DNA of 64,000 nucleotides from Leishmania mexicana MHOM/GT/2001/U1103 (taxonomy: Eukaryota > Euglenozoa > Kinetoplastea > Trypanosomatida > Trypanosomatidae). Position 1 is the stretch's first letter. Every line of letters begins with the position of its first letter. Below are positions 48,307-57,938 of the stretch, piece by piece. Both the position numbers and the translations under genes were made by a program. The stretch is from the NCBI RefSeq assembly GCF_000234665.1, contig NC_018311.1:310001-374000 (forward strand), written 5' to 3'. The notes under the pieces are model-generated. The model ran no database searches and was not told the DNA's origin. It was given only the letters and a program-made list of their open reading frames with translations.

Positions 48307-50325
48307 ATGCCGCCGCCTCAGCCTCCCATCGAGGGCGGCGCCAACCGCACCATCGTCGTTGGCGGCGGCCTCGCCGGCGTCTGCGCAGCGCACTCAGCTT
48401 TGCAGCACGGTGGCAGCGTGCTGCTGCTCGACAAGTCCACGTTTCTCGGCGGCAACAGCACCAAGGCGTCTAGCGGGATTGCCGGCACGCCGACGCAGGC
48501 GCAGATCGACGCCGGCGTGCTCGATGGCGTGAAGCTGTTCACGGAGGACACAAACCGCAGCTTTCACGGCGTGCAGGCGGGCGAGAAGTCTGGCCCCGTC
48601 TCGCCGCTCGTGTCGGAGATGGCGCGTCTGTCCGGTCCGTCGCTGGACTGGCTTGTCCGATACTTCAGTTGCGACCTGTCGAAGCTTGGCTTCATGGGCG
48701 GCCATAGCCGTCCCCGCACCCACCGCGGCAAGGAGAAGTTCCCTGGCATGGCCATCACGTACGCGCTGATCAGTGCGCTGGAGGCGGTGCAGAAGGTAGA
48801 CCCCGCAAAGGCCCGCATCTTGACGAAGGCGCGTGTGGTGCGCCTCGTGCGCCACCCGCTGGATGGCCCGGTCACCGGTGTCGTCTTCCAGGACCGCGAC
48901 GGTAACCAACATATGGAGCGAGGCGCCGTGGTGATCGCGACCGGCGGGTTTGCGGCAGACTTCGCCCAGGACGACTCGTCGCTCATCGCTCGCTTCGCCC
49001 CGCACCTGACCAGGTTCTCCACGACGAACGCCGATCACGCGACCGGCGACGGCATCAAGATTGCTGAGCAAGCTGGCGCCGGGCTCGTCGATATGGACCG
49101 CATTCAGGTGCACCCGTCCGGCCTCGTCGACCCGCGTGACCCAAACAACCACGTCAAGTTCCTGTGCGCCGAGGCGACACGCGGAGCCGGTGGCATCGTG
49201 GTGGACAAGCACGGGCAGCGTTTCGTGGACGAGCTGGCGCGCCGCGACCAGGTCAGCGCCGCCATGCTGAAGCACGACAGCGCCAGCCCCTTTTATCTTC
49301 TGCTGAACGAGGAGAGCGCAAGGGAAATGGAGTGGCACTGCAAGCACTACGTGGGCCGTGGCCTCATGAAGCACTACGCCAGTGGCCACGAGTTCTGTAA
49401 GGCTACCAGCACAAACCCCGAGGCCCTGGCGGCGACGTATGAACAGTACAAGAAGGATGCCGCTGTCAACGCCGCCTCGCACGGTGCCGACTCTGCCGCC
49501 GCGGGAGCCGCGAGGCGAGGCTTGTTATCCTCTCTCTTTGGCTTTGGCGAGAAGCGAGCTGCGGCGGGGACTGCGGTAGCCAAGGACGGCAGCCGCGGCA
49601 CCCCCGACCAGTTTGGCAAGACGGTATTCCGCAACGTGGACGCCTTCAGCATGGACGGCCCGCTCTACGTCGCGTGCATTGCACCTGTTGTGCACTACAC
49701 GATGGGTGGTGTGCACGTCAACGAGCGCGCCGAGGTGCTAGACGCGAAGACGAAGAAGCCGATTCCTGGCCTGTACTGCGCCGGCGAGGCCGCTGGCGGC
49801 GTGCACGGCAAGAACCGGCTTGGCGGCAACTCGCTGCTGGACTGTGTCGTGTACGGCCGCGTGGCTGGCGAGGCGGCGACCAAGTACCTCCTCGCCACAT
49901 ACATGGGACCCTTCTCGAACAACCGCCTGAACACAATCTACTCGCACCTCACCATCGAGGACCTGCCGCCGGTTCCGAAGGCAGCCGCCCCCGCCAAGCC
50001 GGCAGAGGCGCCAGCCGCCGGCAAGGAGGCTTCTACTTGCAGCGACGCTTCCCCGGCAGCCCCCGTGGATGGAGAGACGAAAAAGGCCTTGAAACGCTAC
50101 ACACGCGCGGAGGTGGCGAAGCACAACAAGGAGTCCGACTGCTGGTGCATCGTGCGCGGCCTGGTCCTGAACCTGACGGAATTCCTGCCGGATCACCCAG
50201 GTGGCAAGCAGTCGGTGCTGATGTACGCCGGCAGCGATGCGACCAAGGAGTTCGACCTGGTGCATGAGCCGGAGGTGATCGACAAGTATACGCCGGACGC
50301 CGTCATTGGTGTTGTGTCGGACTAG
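48307..50325 (+). CDS. Fumarate reductase flavoprotein fused to a cytochrome b5 domain
   Basis: 672 residues; ATG at 48307. The N-terminus is an FAD-binding fold (TIVVGGGLAGVCAAHSAL near 14-31, LLLDKSTFLGGNSTKASSGI after it). Catalytic-domain motifs of the soluble fumarate reductase family follow: MDRIQVHPSGLVDP, RFVDELARRDQ, APVVHYTMGGVHV and GKNRLGGNSLLDCVVYGR, which supply the His and Arg residues for substrate binding and proton delivery. An Ala/Pro linker (about 558-590) leads to a cytochrome b5 domain (about 597-672) with the heme ligand in DHPGGK (His630) and probably His653 (LVHEPEV). The N-terminal ApbE-like and C-terminal reductase domains of the large trypanosomatid NADH-fumarate reductases are absent, so electrons probably arrive through the heme. 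There is no obvious mitochondrial presequence or peroxisomal tail; the protein may be cytosolic. Fumarate reduction helps reoxidise NADH. Confidence 0.93.
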   Translation: MPPPQPPIEGGANRTIVVGGGLAGVCAAHSALQHGGSVLLLDKSTFLGGNSTKASSGIAGTPTQAQIDAGVLDGVKLFTEDTNRSFHGVQAGEKSGPVSPLVSEMARLSGPSLDWLVRYFSCDLSKLGFMGGHSRPRTHRGKEKFPGMAITYALISALEAVQKVDPAKARILTKARVVRLVRHPLDGPVTGVVFQDRDGNQHMERGAVVIATGGFAADFAQDDSSLIARFAPHLTRFSTTNADHATGDGIKIAEQAGAGLVDMDRIQVHPSGLVDPRDPNNHVKFLCAEATRGAGGIVVDKHGQRFVDELARRDQVSAAMLKHDSASPFYLLLNEESAREMEWHCKHYVGRGLMKHYASGHEFCKATSTNPEALAATYEQYKKDAAVNAASHGADSAAAGAARRGLLSSLFGFGEKRAAAGTAVAKDGSRGTPDQFGKTVFRNVDAFSMDGPLYVACIAPVVHYTMGGVHVNERAEVLDAKTKKPIPGLYCAGEAAGGVHGKNRLGGNSLLDCVVYGRVAGEAATKYLLATYMGPFSNNRLNTIYSHLTIEDLPPVPKAAAPAKPAEAPAAGKEASTCSDASPAAPVDGETKKALKRYTRAEVAKHNKESDCWCIVRGLVLNLTEFLPDHPGGKQSVLMYAGSDATKEFDLVHEPEVIDKYTPDAVIGVVSD

Positions 50326-52191
50326 ACGTCAGCCCTGTCCCCTCACCTCCACATGCGCGCGAGGGGCCGGGAGAGGGAGAGAGCGACGGCGAAGGGTGAC
50401 GCAGGTGCTCAACGAAGAGGAAGAGGCGGGCAAGGAGGCGACAGGGGGGGGGGACACCGCCACCCCGAACGCACCGCGTGTCCGTGCGCCTCCAGCACCA
50501 CCGCTCTCCATGCGTCTCTCCCCCTCCTCCTCCTCCTCCAACGCCCCCTGGATCCGCTACCAGCATATCCTGCGTGCGTTGTGTTTCGTTTCGTGTTTCT
50601 GCCCCCCTCCCCCTCCCGCGCGCACACACACTTAGTCCATCCTATATATATATATGTGTGTATATACGTCATGCTCTTTAATGCTTCACCGTGTGCTGTG
50701 CATCTCTCAGAAGCAGCCCTCCCCCCTCCCCCCTCACTCTCTTCCTCGATAGGCGGCGCCTGTCGCCAAATTCTTACAAAACTCGGCTCCCTCATGCGAG
50801 TGGGGGTGCGTGGCATATACGTTTTTTTTTGCTGTTGCGTGAGGGTATCAGATCCATCGCGTGCACCACGGCAACTGGCACCCACTCCCCCTCCCCCTCA
50901 AGGGACGCGTCTATTGGGTGTGCCTCGCCCTCGCCCTCTCTCTTCCCTTTCTTCGAGGCGCACTGTTTTCGTTGTAACGTTACGAATGCCGCCCCGCCCC
51001 TGCACAGAGAAACGGACAAGAAGGCTACGCCATAAAACGTCGAAGCAGCAGCGGCAGAGCAGCACGCTCAGCTGCGGCGCATCCAGACACGCACCCACTC
51101 GCCAGAGGGCACGTCAACCGATGCTGGCGTTGTGCGAGTGCGTGGATGTGTGTGGACGTGTGCAGGGTGGAGACCACAGGGGGCTTCGCGTTGTCTTGCT
51201 TGGCCTTCGTTCTTTCTGCCGTTCGCTACCCCCTTTGTGCCACTTGTCTGGAGCGCGCGTGCCCATCCTTCTTCTTTTCCCGCCATCCGAGGGAGCCGAG
51301 CCGTAGCGGGGGGAGGCCTGCGCCGCTCTCTCTGTGTGGGGGCGCTGCCTTTTCATCGGCCGGGCCCTCTCGACGGCATCAGGGGGAGTTCGAGGCGAGG
51401 CGTCCCGATGTGCACTGCCCCCCCCCCCTCCCCCAGCCAGTGCTGCTGATATATATATATGTGCTTTCTCATGCATGTTTTTGTCTTACGGCACAGCTGT
51501 GCGGAGGGGCGAGCGTGCCGCAAAACTTGTAAGCGCGGAACTCCATCAACGATCAAGACCACAGCGGATCGCGGATGATTAACCCACCGCACAAAGGTGG
51601 AGGAGGCAGACGATGCCTGGGGCCGAAGGCGAGGCATGGGATCGCGCGTGCGCCAATGAATGGCACTGGAGAGTCTCCCCTCCCTCCCCTCTTTTTTTTT
51701 CGCGTATGCCTTTCTGCAGGCCGCGCGCAGTGGCGGGGCCCTGCCGCCATCCCTCTTTCCCCCCCCACCACTTCCCCCACCCCCAATCACGGCCTTTGCC
51801 AAAGAATGAGGCATTACGCGAGTAGAGTCCGTGCGCTCTTTTCTGGTTGGCGCGCGTGTGCTCGTCATCGGACGAGAAATGGCCGAGGCCAAGGCGAACA
51901 TGAGGGGGGGGGTTGCGAGGCGCCTGCCCATCACAGAGGACCCCGCGAAGGCAGCAGCAACGGCGCCCTCCGCACGCCGGCCTGCCGTGGCGCCTCGGTG
52001 AAAAGGCCGGGTGCTCGGCATCGGGGGAAAATTCGCGGGGGGGGGGCGGTGTCGGGCGGGTTTGAGGCGCGGCGCGTGCTGGGGCCGGGGGACGAGGCGC
52101 ACCGAAAAACGGCTAGCAGACGGCGCCCCACCCTCACGATGGACCAGGCGAAACTTTCTCCCGTTTCCCGAGGGGGGGGGCTCGGGAAAAT
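50326..52191. other. Intergenic spacer before the tRNA gene
   Basis: About 1.9 kb. It has short (AT)n runs at about 50642-50668 and 51449-51461, C-runs (51418-51428), G-runs (51905-51912, 52037-52045, 52171-52179) and several pyrimidine tracts. A long frame here (51575-52252) overlaps the tRNA and consists of biased composition, so I do not call it. Confidence 0.6.
52187..52190 (-). terminator. RNA polymerase III terminator of the tRNA gene
   Basis: Four A on the + strand (TTTT on the minus strand) directly after the 3' end of the minus-strand tRNA-Arg gene. Confidence 0.65.
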
Positions 52192-52263
52192 CATCCGTGA
52201 CAGGATTCGAACCTGCAACCCTCTGATCCGTAGTCAGATGCTCTTCCATTGAGCCACACGGAC
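52192..52263 (-). tRNA. tRNA-Arg (anticodon ACG)
   Basis: The minus strand folds into a full 72-base cloverleaf: acceptor GTCCGTG/CACGGAT with a G-U first pair and discriminator G; D-stem GCTC/GAGC; anticodon stem TCTGA/TCAGA around loop CTACGGA, giving anticodon ACG; a five-base variable loop; and T-stem GCAGG/CCTGT around TTCGAAT. The internal promoter boxes look normal: A box TGGCTCAATGG and B box GGTTCGAAT. With A34 converted to inosine it would read CGU, CGC and CGA. It is the only gene on the minus strand in the window and sits where base composition changes. Confidence 0.96.
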
Positions 52264-52729
52264 TTCGTGGAGCTCTGATGCACAACAACAGAACATTGGG
52301 TGGGTCCTCCCTTTTCACCCCCTTTTCCCCAACCGGCTCACCAAGAGGGGGGGGGTCAAACGCAGCACCCCCTAAGCAAACCACTGGGCAAATGCATTTA
52401 AGTGCTTCACGTTGGCACAAACAAGAATAAAAGGCAGCGCTAAAAATATATACACTCAACTATGCACTTTGGCCACCCTTTGCCACACAAGACGGCAAAA
52501 AACCCCAGTGAAAACTCGAGTGAGTGTGTGGATCGCGCTCCGGCAAACTGGGAACATACAGAAAAGCAAGAAAGAGTTGCGTATGCATTTGCTCAGAACA
52601 GTACAAGGCAAACCTGAAGTCCTGCCCCACCATTCTTTCCTCGCTTCCCTGTCACACTCATTTCCTCTTTTTTCCGTTTTCTTTCTCTGACTTCTGATCA
52701 ACTTTTAGGCACGCGCGCCTACCTTCGAA
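52264..52729. other. Spacer between the tRNA and the RRM gene
   Basis: Contains a G-run at 52350-52358, then sequence visibly richer in A/T than the left part of the window. A T-rich pyrimidine tract at 52661-52687 followed by TTTTAG (AG at 52707-52708) is the probable splice acceptor for the next gene, giving a 5' UTR of about 21 bases. No gene is seen. Confidence 0.65.
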
Positions 52730-53791
52730 ATGTCTCTCACCATGCAGAGTAGCCCACGTTACAATTTCTTTTTATCTGGTATCGCGAGGCACGTAAGTGG
52801 CGATGTCGTAGAAAACTACTTCCGAGACTACGGAAGCGGCGTCCGTCTGCAGCTCAAGCGCGACAAAGACGGGTTGTCCCTTGGCTACGGCTGGTTAACA
52901 TTTGAGAACGTCGATGTCGAGCGCGTTGTTGCCTCGCAGCACGAACTAGGTGGGTCGCCGGTAATGCTCAGGTATCAGCCGGGTAAAAAATCACCGAAAT
53001 CCCAACCTGCTGCTCCTCCCCCGCCGCCACCACCATCACAACCAATCAACGCCCCAACGCAGCAAGGAAGGCCAGAGGAATACTCCCCGCAACATAAAAG
53101 ATACCGGGAAGAAACCTTCAGACCACAGATGCACACTGCTTCTCGAGCCGCGCAAATTCAAAAGAAAATTATGCCGCCCAAGCCGCAAGCGCTTCCTGCA
53201 CAACAATCACTGCCGAAAGAGGCGCGGAGGCCGGAGATGGAACCCTCTCCTAAACCGATGCCGCAGATTGCACCTTTGCAGCAGCAGTCCTCGCCTTCTC
53301 CGCAAGAGCCCGCTGCACAGCCGGTTTTTGTTTGCATTCCACTGAGTATTTGTCCTGGTGCATTTTTGCACGATCCACGGGTTTTCTGCTGCACGCTGGA
53401 TCCTTCGCAGGTAGGTAAGCTCAGTATACTAGCCACACCAACACCACGCCCCGCCATACCACATCATCACGCTGACCAGGCAGCGTACGTCGTACCAGGT
53501 ATTCCTCAGCAGCAGCATTCCACTTACGCAAGTGTGAACAATAAACACACATCACCACAGGCTTCTTTATCGATGCCACCGCTATCTTCAGGCCCAGCAC
53601 CGTCACCACCACCACCACCACCAGGACCACCACCTCCACATCTAACTACACCCCTTCGCGAAACGGTTCCACCACCACCGGGTCCGCCACCTCCGCCACC
53701 GCCTCCTGGACCACCACCTACCAAAAGTTGCTCGTCCGGAACTCTTCTTGGATTTCCTCCACCACCTGGCCCACCTCCGCGGCGTTACTGA
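52730..53791 (+). CDS. RRM RNA-binding protein with a polyproline C-terminal tail
   Basis: 353 residues; ATG at 52730 (a second at 52742, MQSS, is possible). One RNA recognition motif occupies about 9-86, with RNP2 as YNFFLSGI (11-18) and RNP1 as LSLGYGWLTF (49-58, the aromatic at the third core position replaced by Trp). It is followed by PGKKSPK and Pro/Gln-rich disordered sequence, a short hydrophobic, Cys-containing island (VFVCIPLSICPGAFLHDPRV, about 200-219), and a tail of PPPPGPPP-type blocks (about 288-353). Such blocks resemble formin/WASP ligands of profilin, SH3 or WW domains. RRM proteins control mRNA stability and translation, which is the main level of gene regulation in trypanosomatids. 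Codon use is far less G/C-ending than in genes to the left. I cannot name an orthologue. Confidence 0.85.
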   Translation: MSLTMQSSPRYNFFLSGIARHVSGDVVENYFRDYGSGVRLQLKRDKDGLSLGYGWLTFENVDVERVVASQHELGGSPVMLRYQPGKKSPKSQPAAPPPPPPPSQPINAPTQQGRPEEYSPQHKRYREETFRPQMHTASRAAQIQKKIMPPKPQALPAQQSLPKEARRPEMEPSPKPMPQIAPLQQQSSPSPQEPAAQPVFVCIPLSICPGAFLHDPRVFCCTLDPSQVGKLSILATPTPRPAIPHHHADQAAYVVPGIPQQQHSTYASVNNKHTSPQASLSMPPLSSGPAPSPPPPPPGPPPPHLTTPLRETVPPPPGPPPPPPPPGPPPTKSCSSGTLLGFPPPPGPPPRRY

Positions 53792-54771
53792 TGAGCTGTT
53801 TTCTCTCTTCTTTTTGCAAGTCTTTTTTTTTCGGTATATCGCAACCGCCTCAGGTAATTCCCGTGCGTAAGAAAGGGCTAATAAAGCCTTTTCATATAAT
53901 GGTTGTGTGGAAAGCGGACAAATTCAAATTACAACCAGCCGCTTTTGCTCTGAATGAAAAAGGAAAAATGTGGGGTGATGAATCAACGGATTTATTTCCG
54001 GTGTTTTACAGGCAGCACGCTCCTTGTGCATGTCGCGCACTGTAGAGCAATGATCTGCTTTTGACATTGTGCCAGGTAGACAGGATGAATTAAACCGCAG
54101 TGCTGGTTGTGGATAAAATTGCACCAACTTCCAAGCCTTCGAAAACTAGGCGATTCACCCCAGCAACATTATTCGTGCTTCGCATGTGTTATATGTGTGA
54201 GGCGTCGAAAACAAAAAAAAATACTAGAAATGAAGTATATATGATCTTTGGATTTTTCTCAGCAGTGTACACCCTCCTAGTATGCTTGCTATGATAGAGG
54301 AAAAATACCCGATGCAATCGGACCTCTAGACTCGGGTCTCTTGGCAAATACATTTAGGTCTCTGTGCCCTCATTTTTGTGAAGAACAAAAATTAACTGCC
54401 TTACTGTTCACTCTTGCTCGCTTCAATTTGGCTTTTACTTTTATCCGGGATTTTTCATATTTTTATTTTAGGAAGAGCATAAACTATATTCGAACTGCAG
54501 CTTATTTCATTCCGTAGCTTTTCACCCTATTACTACCGCCAGCTTCACTTATTTCTGTCATATATTTGCTCTGTAAAACAATAACAATATAATATACACA
54601 TATATGTATATATAAATATTATTGTATATTTCTGTACATATATATATATACATATATATATAATATTATATTATATATATATGTATATATGTATATATAT
54701 TATATTATATATCATATATCAGCGGTGCGGAATTGTAAGGAGCATTGTTGTGGTGTCTTTCAACTGCTACA
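53792..54771. other. AT-rich spacer
   Basis: About 1 kb of clearly AT-rich sequence with no convincing gene; short frames (for example 53728-54045) are not supported. It ends in the long TA tract listed next. No long polypyrimidine tract precedes the next start codon, which is unusual here. Confidence 0.65.
54585..54720. repeat. Long TA-rich dinucleotide tract
   Basis: About 135 bases made almost only of A and T in alternating TA/ATA/TATG units, with many self-complementary stretches able to form hairpins or cruciforms. It ends about 50 bases before the phosphoacetylglucosamine mutase start codon. Confidence 0.95.
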
Positions 54772-56565
54772 ATGGAGCCCGAGCAAGCGGCAACATTAAA
54801 CTCACATGCTATTTTCACTAGCATGTTTTTTGATGAGTTGAAGAGCATTATCGACTCTGAGTTTCCCCTGCGGCATGACCCCGTGAAGAGCCCACTCACG
54901 TATGGAACGGCAGGATTTCGTTTCAAAGCTGAGCTTCTTCCACCAGTGTCAGCCCGTGTTTCTATGATAGCCGCAATCCGATCCGTGTACTGTCAAGGAA
55001 AGAGAGCAGCAGAAGGTCACAATGCACCCTGCACGGTGGGTGTGATGATCACGGCATCTCATAATCCGTACGTGGACAACGGATTCAAAATTATCGACGT
55101 TGACGGAGGCATGCTTGTAGAGTCCTGGGAGAAGTGGTGCACACGCGCTGCAAATGCCTCGTCAGGAAGCGACCTGGAAAGGGTTATGATGGACTGTTTG
55201 GCGCATGATCCTAGCGTGTTTGAGCCGAAGCAATACTCGTATTGCCAGGTGCACTTTTCCAGAGACACGAGACCGAGCGGCGAAGAAATCGTGAACGCAG
55301 GGTTGAGGACACTGCATCTTTTACGGAACACCACCGCAAGGTCTTACCCACCTGTTTCGACGCCTTGTATGCACTTTGCGATCGAAAAAGCCAACGAGCT
55401 CTGCTTGGCAGATGAGTCTGAATCTCCATCCTATTATAACGAGCTTTTAGCTGGTTTCGAGGAGATGTATCGCTTTGCAAGCGCAGGCTCGCAGTCACGT
55501 GAGAAAGAAGGCAATCTCCAGCAACTTGTTGTTGACTGTGCCAACGGTATCGGCTCCTTGACGGTGAAGGAGCTCATTGACGCTTCAAGACAGCATTCTG
55601 ACTTCGTAGCGTTAGCTACCTTTTTCGAGTTGCATCAGGTGGACTGCAACTGCCAAGATGAAACGATGCTGAACACCAAATGTGGAGCCGACTATGCAAA
55701 GCTGCACGCAACTCCGTCTACCGCAATGTCTGCGTGGCCAAGCACCTGCCCGCCAGGTGTGAATCCTACTGCCACACACTTTTACTCCCTTGACGGCGAC
55801 GCGGACCGCGTTGTCGCATTTCTCTACGACCCAGCGCGGAATTCCAAGTGGGTATTGCTGGACGGTGATCGAATTTCCATACTTTACGCAATGCTATTGC
55901 GTAAGTGGCTTGGTGAAGAGCAGATGAGGGCATTGGATGTGGCTGTTGTGCAGACAGCCTACGCAAACGGCGCATCAACAGAGTTTCTCGAGAAGCAGCT
56001 CCACATGCAGGTGTATACTTCCGCCACTGGAGTCAAAAATATTCACCCGATTGCGCACGCGCGCGACGTGGGAATCTACTTTGAGGCAAACGGCCACGGT
56101 ACAGTCTTGTTATCTGAAAAGGTGCTTACAGAAGCTGCTTCGACCGGACCTGAAAAGGCTGCGCTGTTCGCCGCGATGAGGCGTCTAATGTCCCAGTGCT
56201 GCGGCGATGCGATCGCTGACATGTTAATGTGTGAAGTTGCGCTGAAAGCTTTGAATATGACATTTCAGGACTGGGCGACCTTGTACGTTGATCGTCCTTG
56301 CAAGCAGATCAAGGTCACTGTTGCACACCCTGGCCGAATCACGAACACCCCTGATGAGCGTCGAGCATTGTCGCCGGCCGGCATGCAGGATGAAATCGAT
56401 GCCGCTGTTTCTCTGGCTTTGTCTCGTTGCGAGGCGGCGCGAGCTTTTGTCCGGCCCAGCGGCACGGAGGCGGTTGTGCGTGTGTATGCGGAGGCCACTG
56501 ACCCGTTAGTGTGCGACTCTCTCTCTGCAGAGGTCGCCAAGATTGTTGAAGCATACTGCGACTGA
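54772..56565 (+). CDS. Phosphoacetylglucosamine mutase (AGM1/PGM3 type)
   Basis: 597 residues from the ATG at 54772; the frame is open nine codons further up without an ATG. The protein interconverts N-acetylglucosamine-6-phosphate and -1-phosphate on the route to UDP-GlcNAc, needed for GPI anchors and glycans. All alpha-D-phosphohexomutase landmarks are present: the phosphoserine loop GVMITASHNPYVDNGFK (Ser96), the metal-binding loop LDGDADR (341-346), the sugar-binding loop EANGHGT (438-444) and the phosphate-binding loop RPSGTEAVVRVYAE (561 on). The N-terminus (LTYGTAGFR) is also typical. It is a little longer than human PGM3 (542). The sequence of the active-site loops fits AGM1 better than ordinary phosphoglucomutase. 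Codon use is much less G/C-biased than in genes left of the tRNA, and the gene is flanked by TA repeats (54585-54720 and 56753-56782). Confidence 0.94.
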   Translation: MEPEQAATLNSHAIFTSMFFDELKSIIDSEFPLRHDPVKSPLTYGTAGFRFKAELLPPVSARVSMIAAIRSVYCQGKRAAEGHNAPCTVGVMITASHNPYVDNGFKIIDVDGGMLVESWEKWCTRAANASSGSDLERVMMDCLAHDPSVFEPKQYSYCQVHFSRDTRPSGEEIVNAGLRTLHLLRNTTARSYPPVSTPCMHFAIEKANELCLADESESPSYYNELLAGFEEMYRFASAGSQSREKEGNLQQLVVDCANGIGSLTVKELIDASRQHSDFVALATFFELHQVDCNCQDETMLNTKCGADYAKLHATPSTAMSAWPSTCPPGVNPTATHFYSLDGDADRVVAFLYDPARNSKWVLLDGDRISILYAMLLRKWLGEEQMRALDVAVVQTAYANGASTEFLEKQLHMQVYTSATGVKNIHPIAHARDVGIYFEANGHGTVLLSEKVLTEAASTGPEKAALFAAMRRLMSQCCGDAIADMLMCEVALKALNMTFQDWATLYVDRPCKQIKVTVAHPGRITNTPDERRALSPAGMQDEIDAAVSLALSRCEAARAFVRPSGTEAVVRVYAEATDPLVCDSLSAEVAKIVEAYCD

Positions 56566-56752
56566 AAGGTATGAGCAGTCAAGCCGTTTTCGTTCGTACT
56601 GCTTTGTTTTACTTTTTTCTTCCTCTCTTGGGGAGGAGGAAATGACGGTTCACGAACGCAAGGAAAGGGGTTCTCCCTTCGAGGCACCTTTTACGCGAAG
56701 AAAAAAAAGTATTTGTTGTCTCTCTTGCAGAACGGAAGCAGTACAGATGCTG

Positions 56753-56782
56753 CATTATATTAAATATATATATATATATAAT
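56753..56782. repeat. AT dinucleotide run
   Basis: An (AT)n run of about ten units with flanking A/T, downstream of the mutase gene. Confidence 0.95.
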
Positions 56783-57422
56783 GTGTACAGTTAAGAGGAG
56801 CAGAAACGCAAAGCATGGCTTCCGCTGGTCCCGCCACGACGCTCCATTTTGTCTCCTCCAACGTTATCCTCATTTTCTTTTTTTTTCGTGTTGCTTTTCC
56901 CTGCTTCCGATGCGCGACCACGTTTTATTTTCTATTTTCTTTTTCTTTTGTGTGCTTGCGGGACACGGCTTTCACCTTTCGTGGTTTTGGAAAGGGAGAG
57001 GCTTGCTAGAACGTGGTTGTAGTGAACTGGTGCGCTGTGCACCCCCTACCTTTGCTTCTCTCCTTTCACATTTAATATTTCGTTTTTTTTTTTTGCCTTC
57101 CTCATGAGATTTACTCATCTCTGTCGAATGTCTGCGGGAAAAAAAGGCAAATAAGCAGACGCACTAAAGGACACCAACGAGGGCGCAGGCCCCGTCTCCG
57201 CCGATTGCAACAGGCCACTCGCAGGGTGTGGGATCAGGGCCAACGCTAGAGGCAGCACAAGGCTGCGACTCTGACAGGTGCTCTGTTGTTTGCTCATGTA
57301 GGCCTTGAGTCAGTGCCTCAGAGGAGCTTGTTGCTTCTTATCAAAGCACATGTTGCAGTGATACCTGTGCGTTGGAAGACGGATTCCTGCTGATCCCTTG
57401 ATGTTTTTTTTTCCACTTCTTC

Positions 57423-57938
57423 GTGGATACCTTGGCATCCCTCATTCAACTGCGTCACTTGCAGACGATTGTATTGCTGCGGATGCTGCCTCTTTTTCTT
57501 GAACCTCTGGTACGCTTTGCTTGCACCAGTGTGCGAGTGGTGCAGGCAGCAAAACCGTCCATTGGATACGCGAGCACCACCGCAGCATCGCATGCTGTGC
57601 TCAGGTCTGGGGCCTTTTCAATGATTCTGCTAGCTGTTGGTGTGACGGCCCTAACCTAGTGGCAGCCTCACGTCCTCACGGCACTCCCGCCGAACACCGA
57701 GGAACTGGTGAAGAGCATGGCTGTCGTTGCCGATCCAAAGGCGAACCACTGGATTTCGATGCACAACCGCGTGGTTCACGTACCCTGGCACATGCCGCTC
57801 GACCCCAGCGGCAAGCGCATCATCACTGACGACGCCAGCGGGGACTCGGTGAAGAGGTTCTACGTGGTCCTCGGTTTGGAGGAAACGGAAGCTTACGCCT
57901 CGAGTCGATCAGTCGCGTACTGTCCCACTGGGGGCGGC
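57423..57938 (+). pseudogene. Possible gene remnant with a coding-like stretch
   Basis: A single frame holds a stretch that reads like a normal protein (ALPPNTEELVKSMAVVADP, then NHWISMHNRVVHVPWHMPLD and VKRFYVVLGLEETEAY, 57690-57896), in good G/C-ending codons. It has no ATG at its start: the coding-like part begins before the first ATG (57717) and is cut off upstream by a TAG at 57657, beyond which the same frame is open back to 57423. Downstream it runs into Gly- and Thr-His-coded repeat DNA. This suggests a decayed or truncated gene rather than a working one. A short real gene starting at 57717 (153 residues to 58178) is the alternative. I do not recognise the family. Confidence 0.35.

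Noticed and set aside
50353..51306. 317-codon + strand frame after fumarate reductase
   Set aside because: Arg/Pro/Ser-biased product of low-complexity spacer, crossing AT runs and pyrimidine tracts.
51575..52252. 225-codon + strand frame that overlaps the tRNA gene
   Set aside because: It runs through G-runs and the tRNA itself, and has no recognisable domain.
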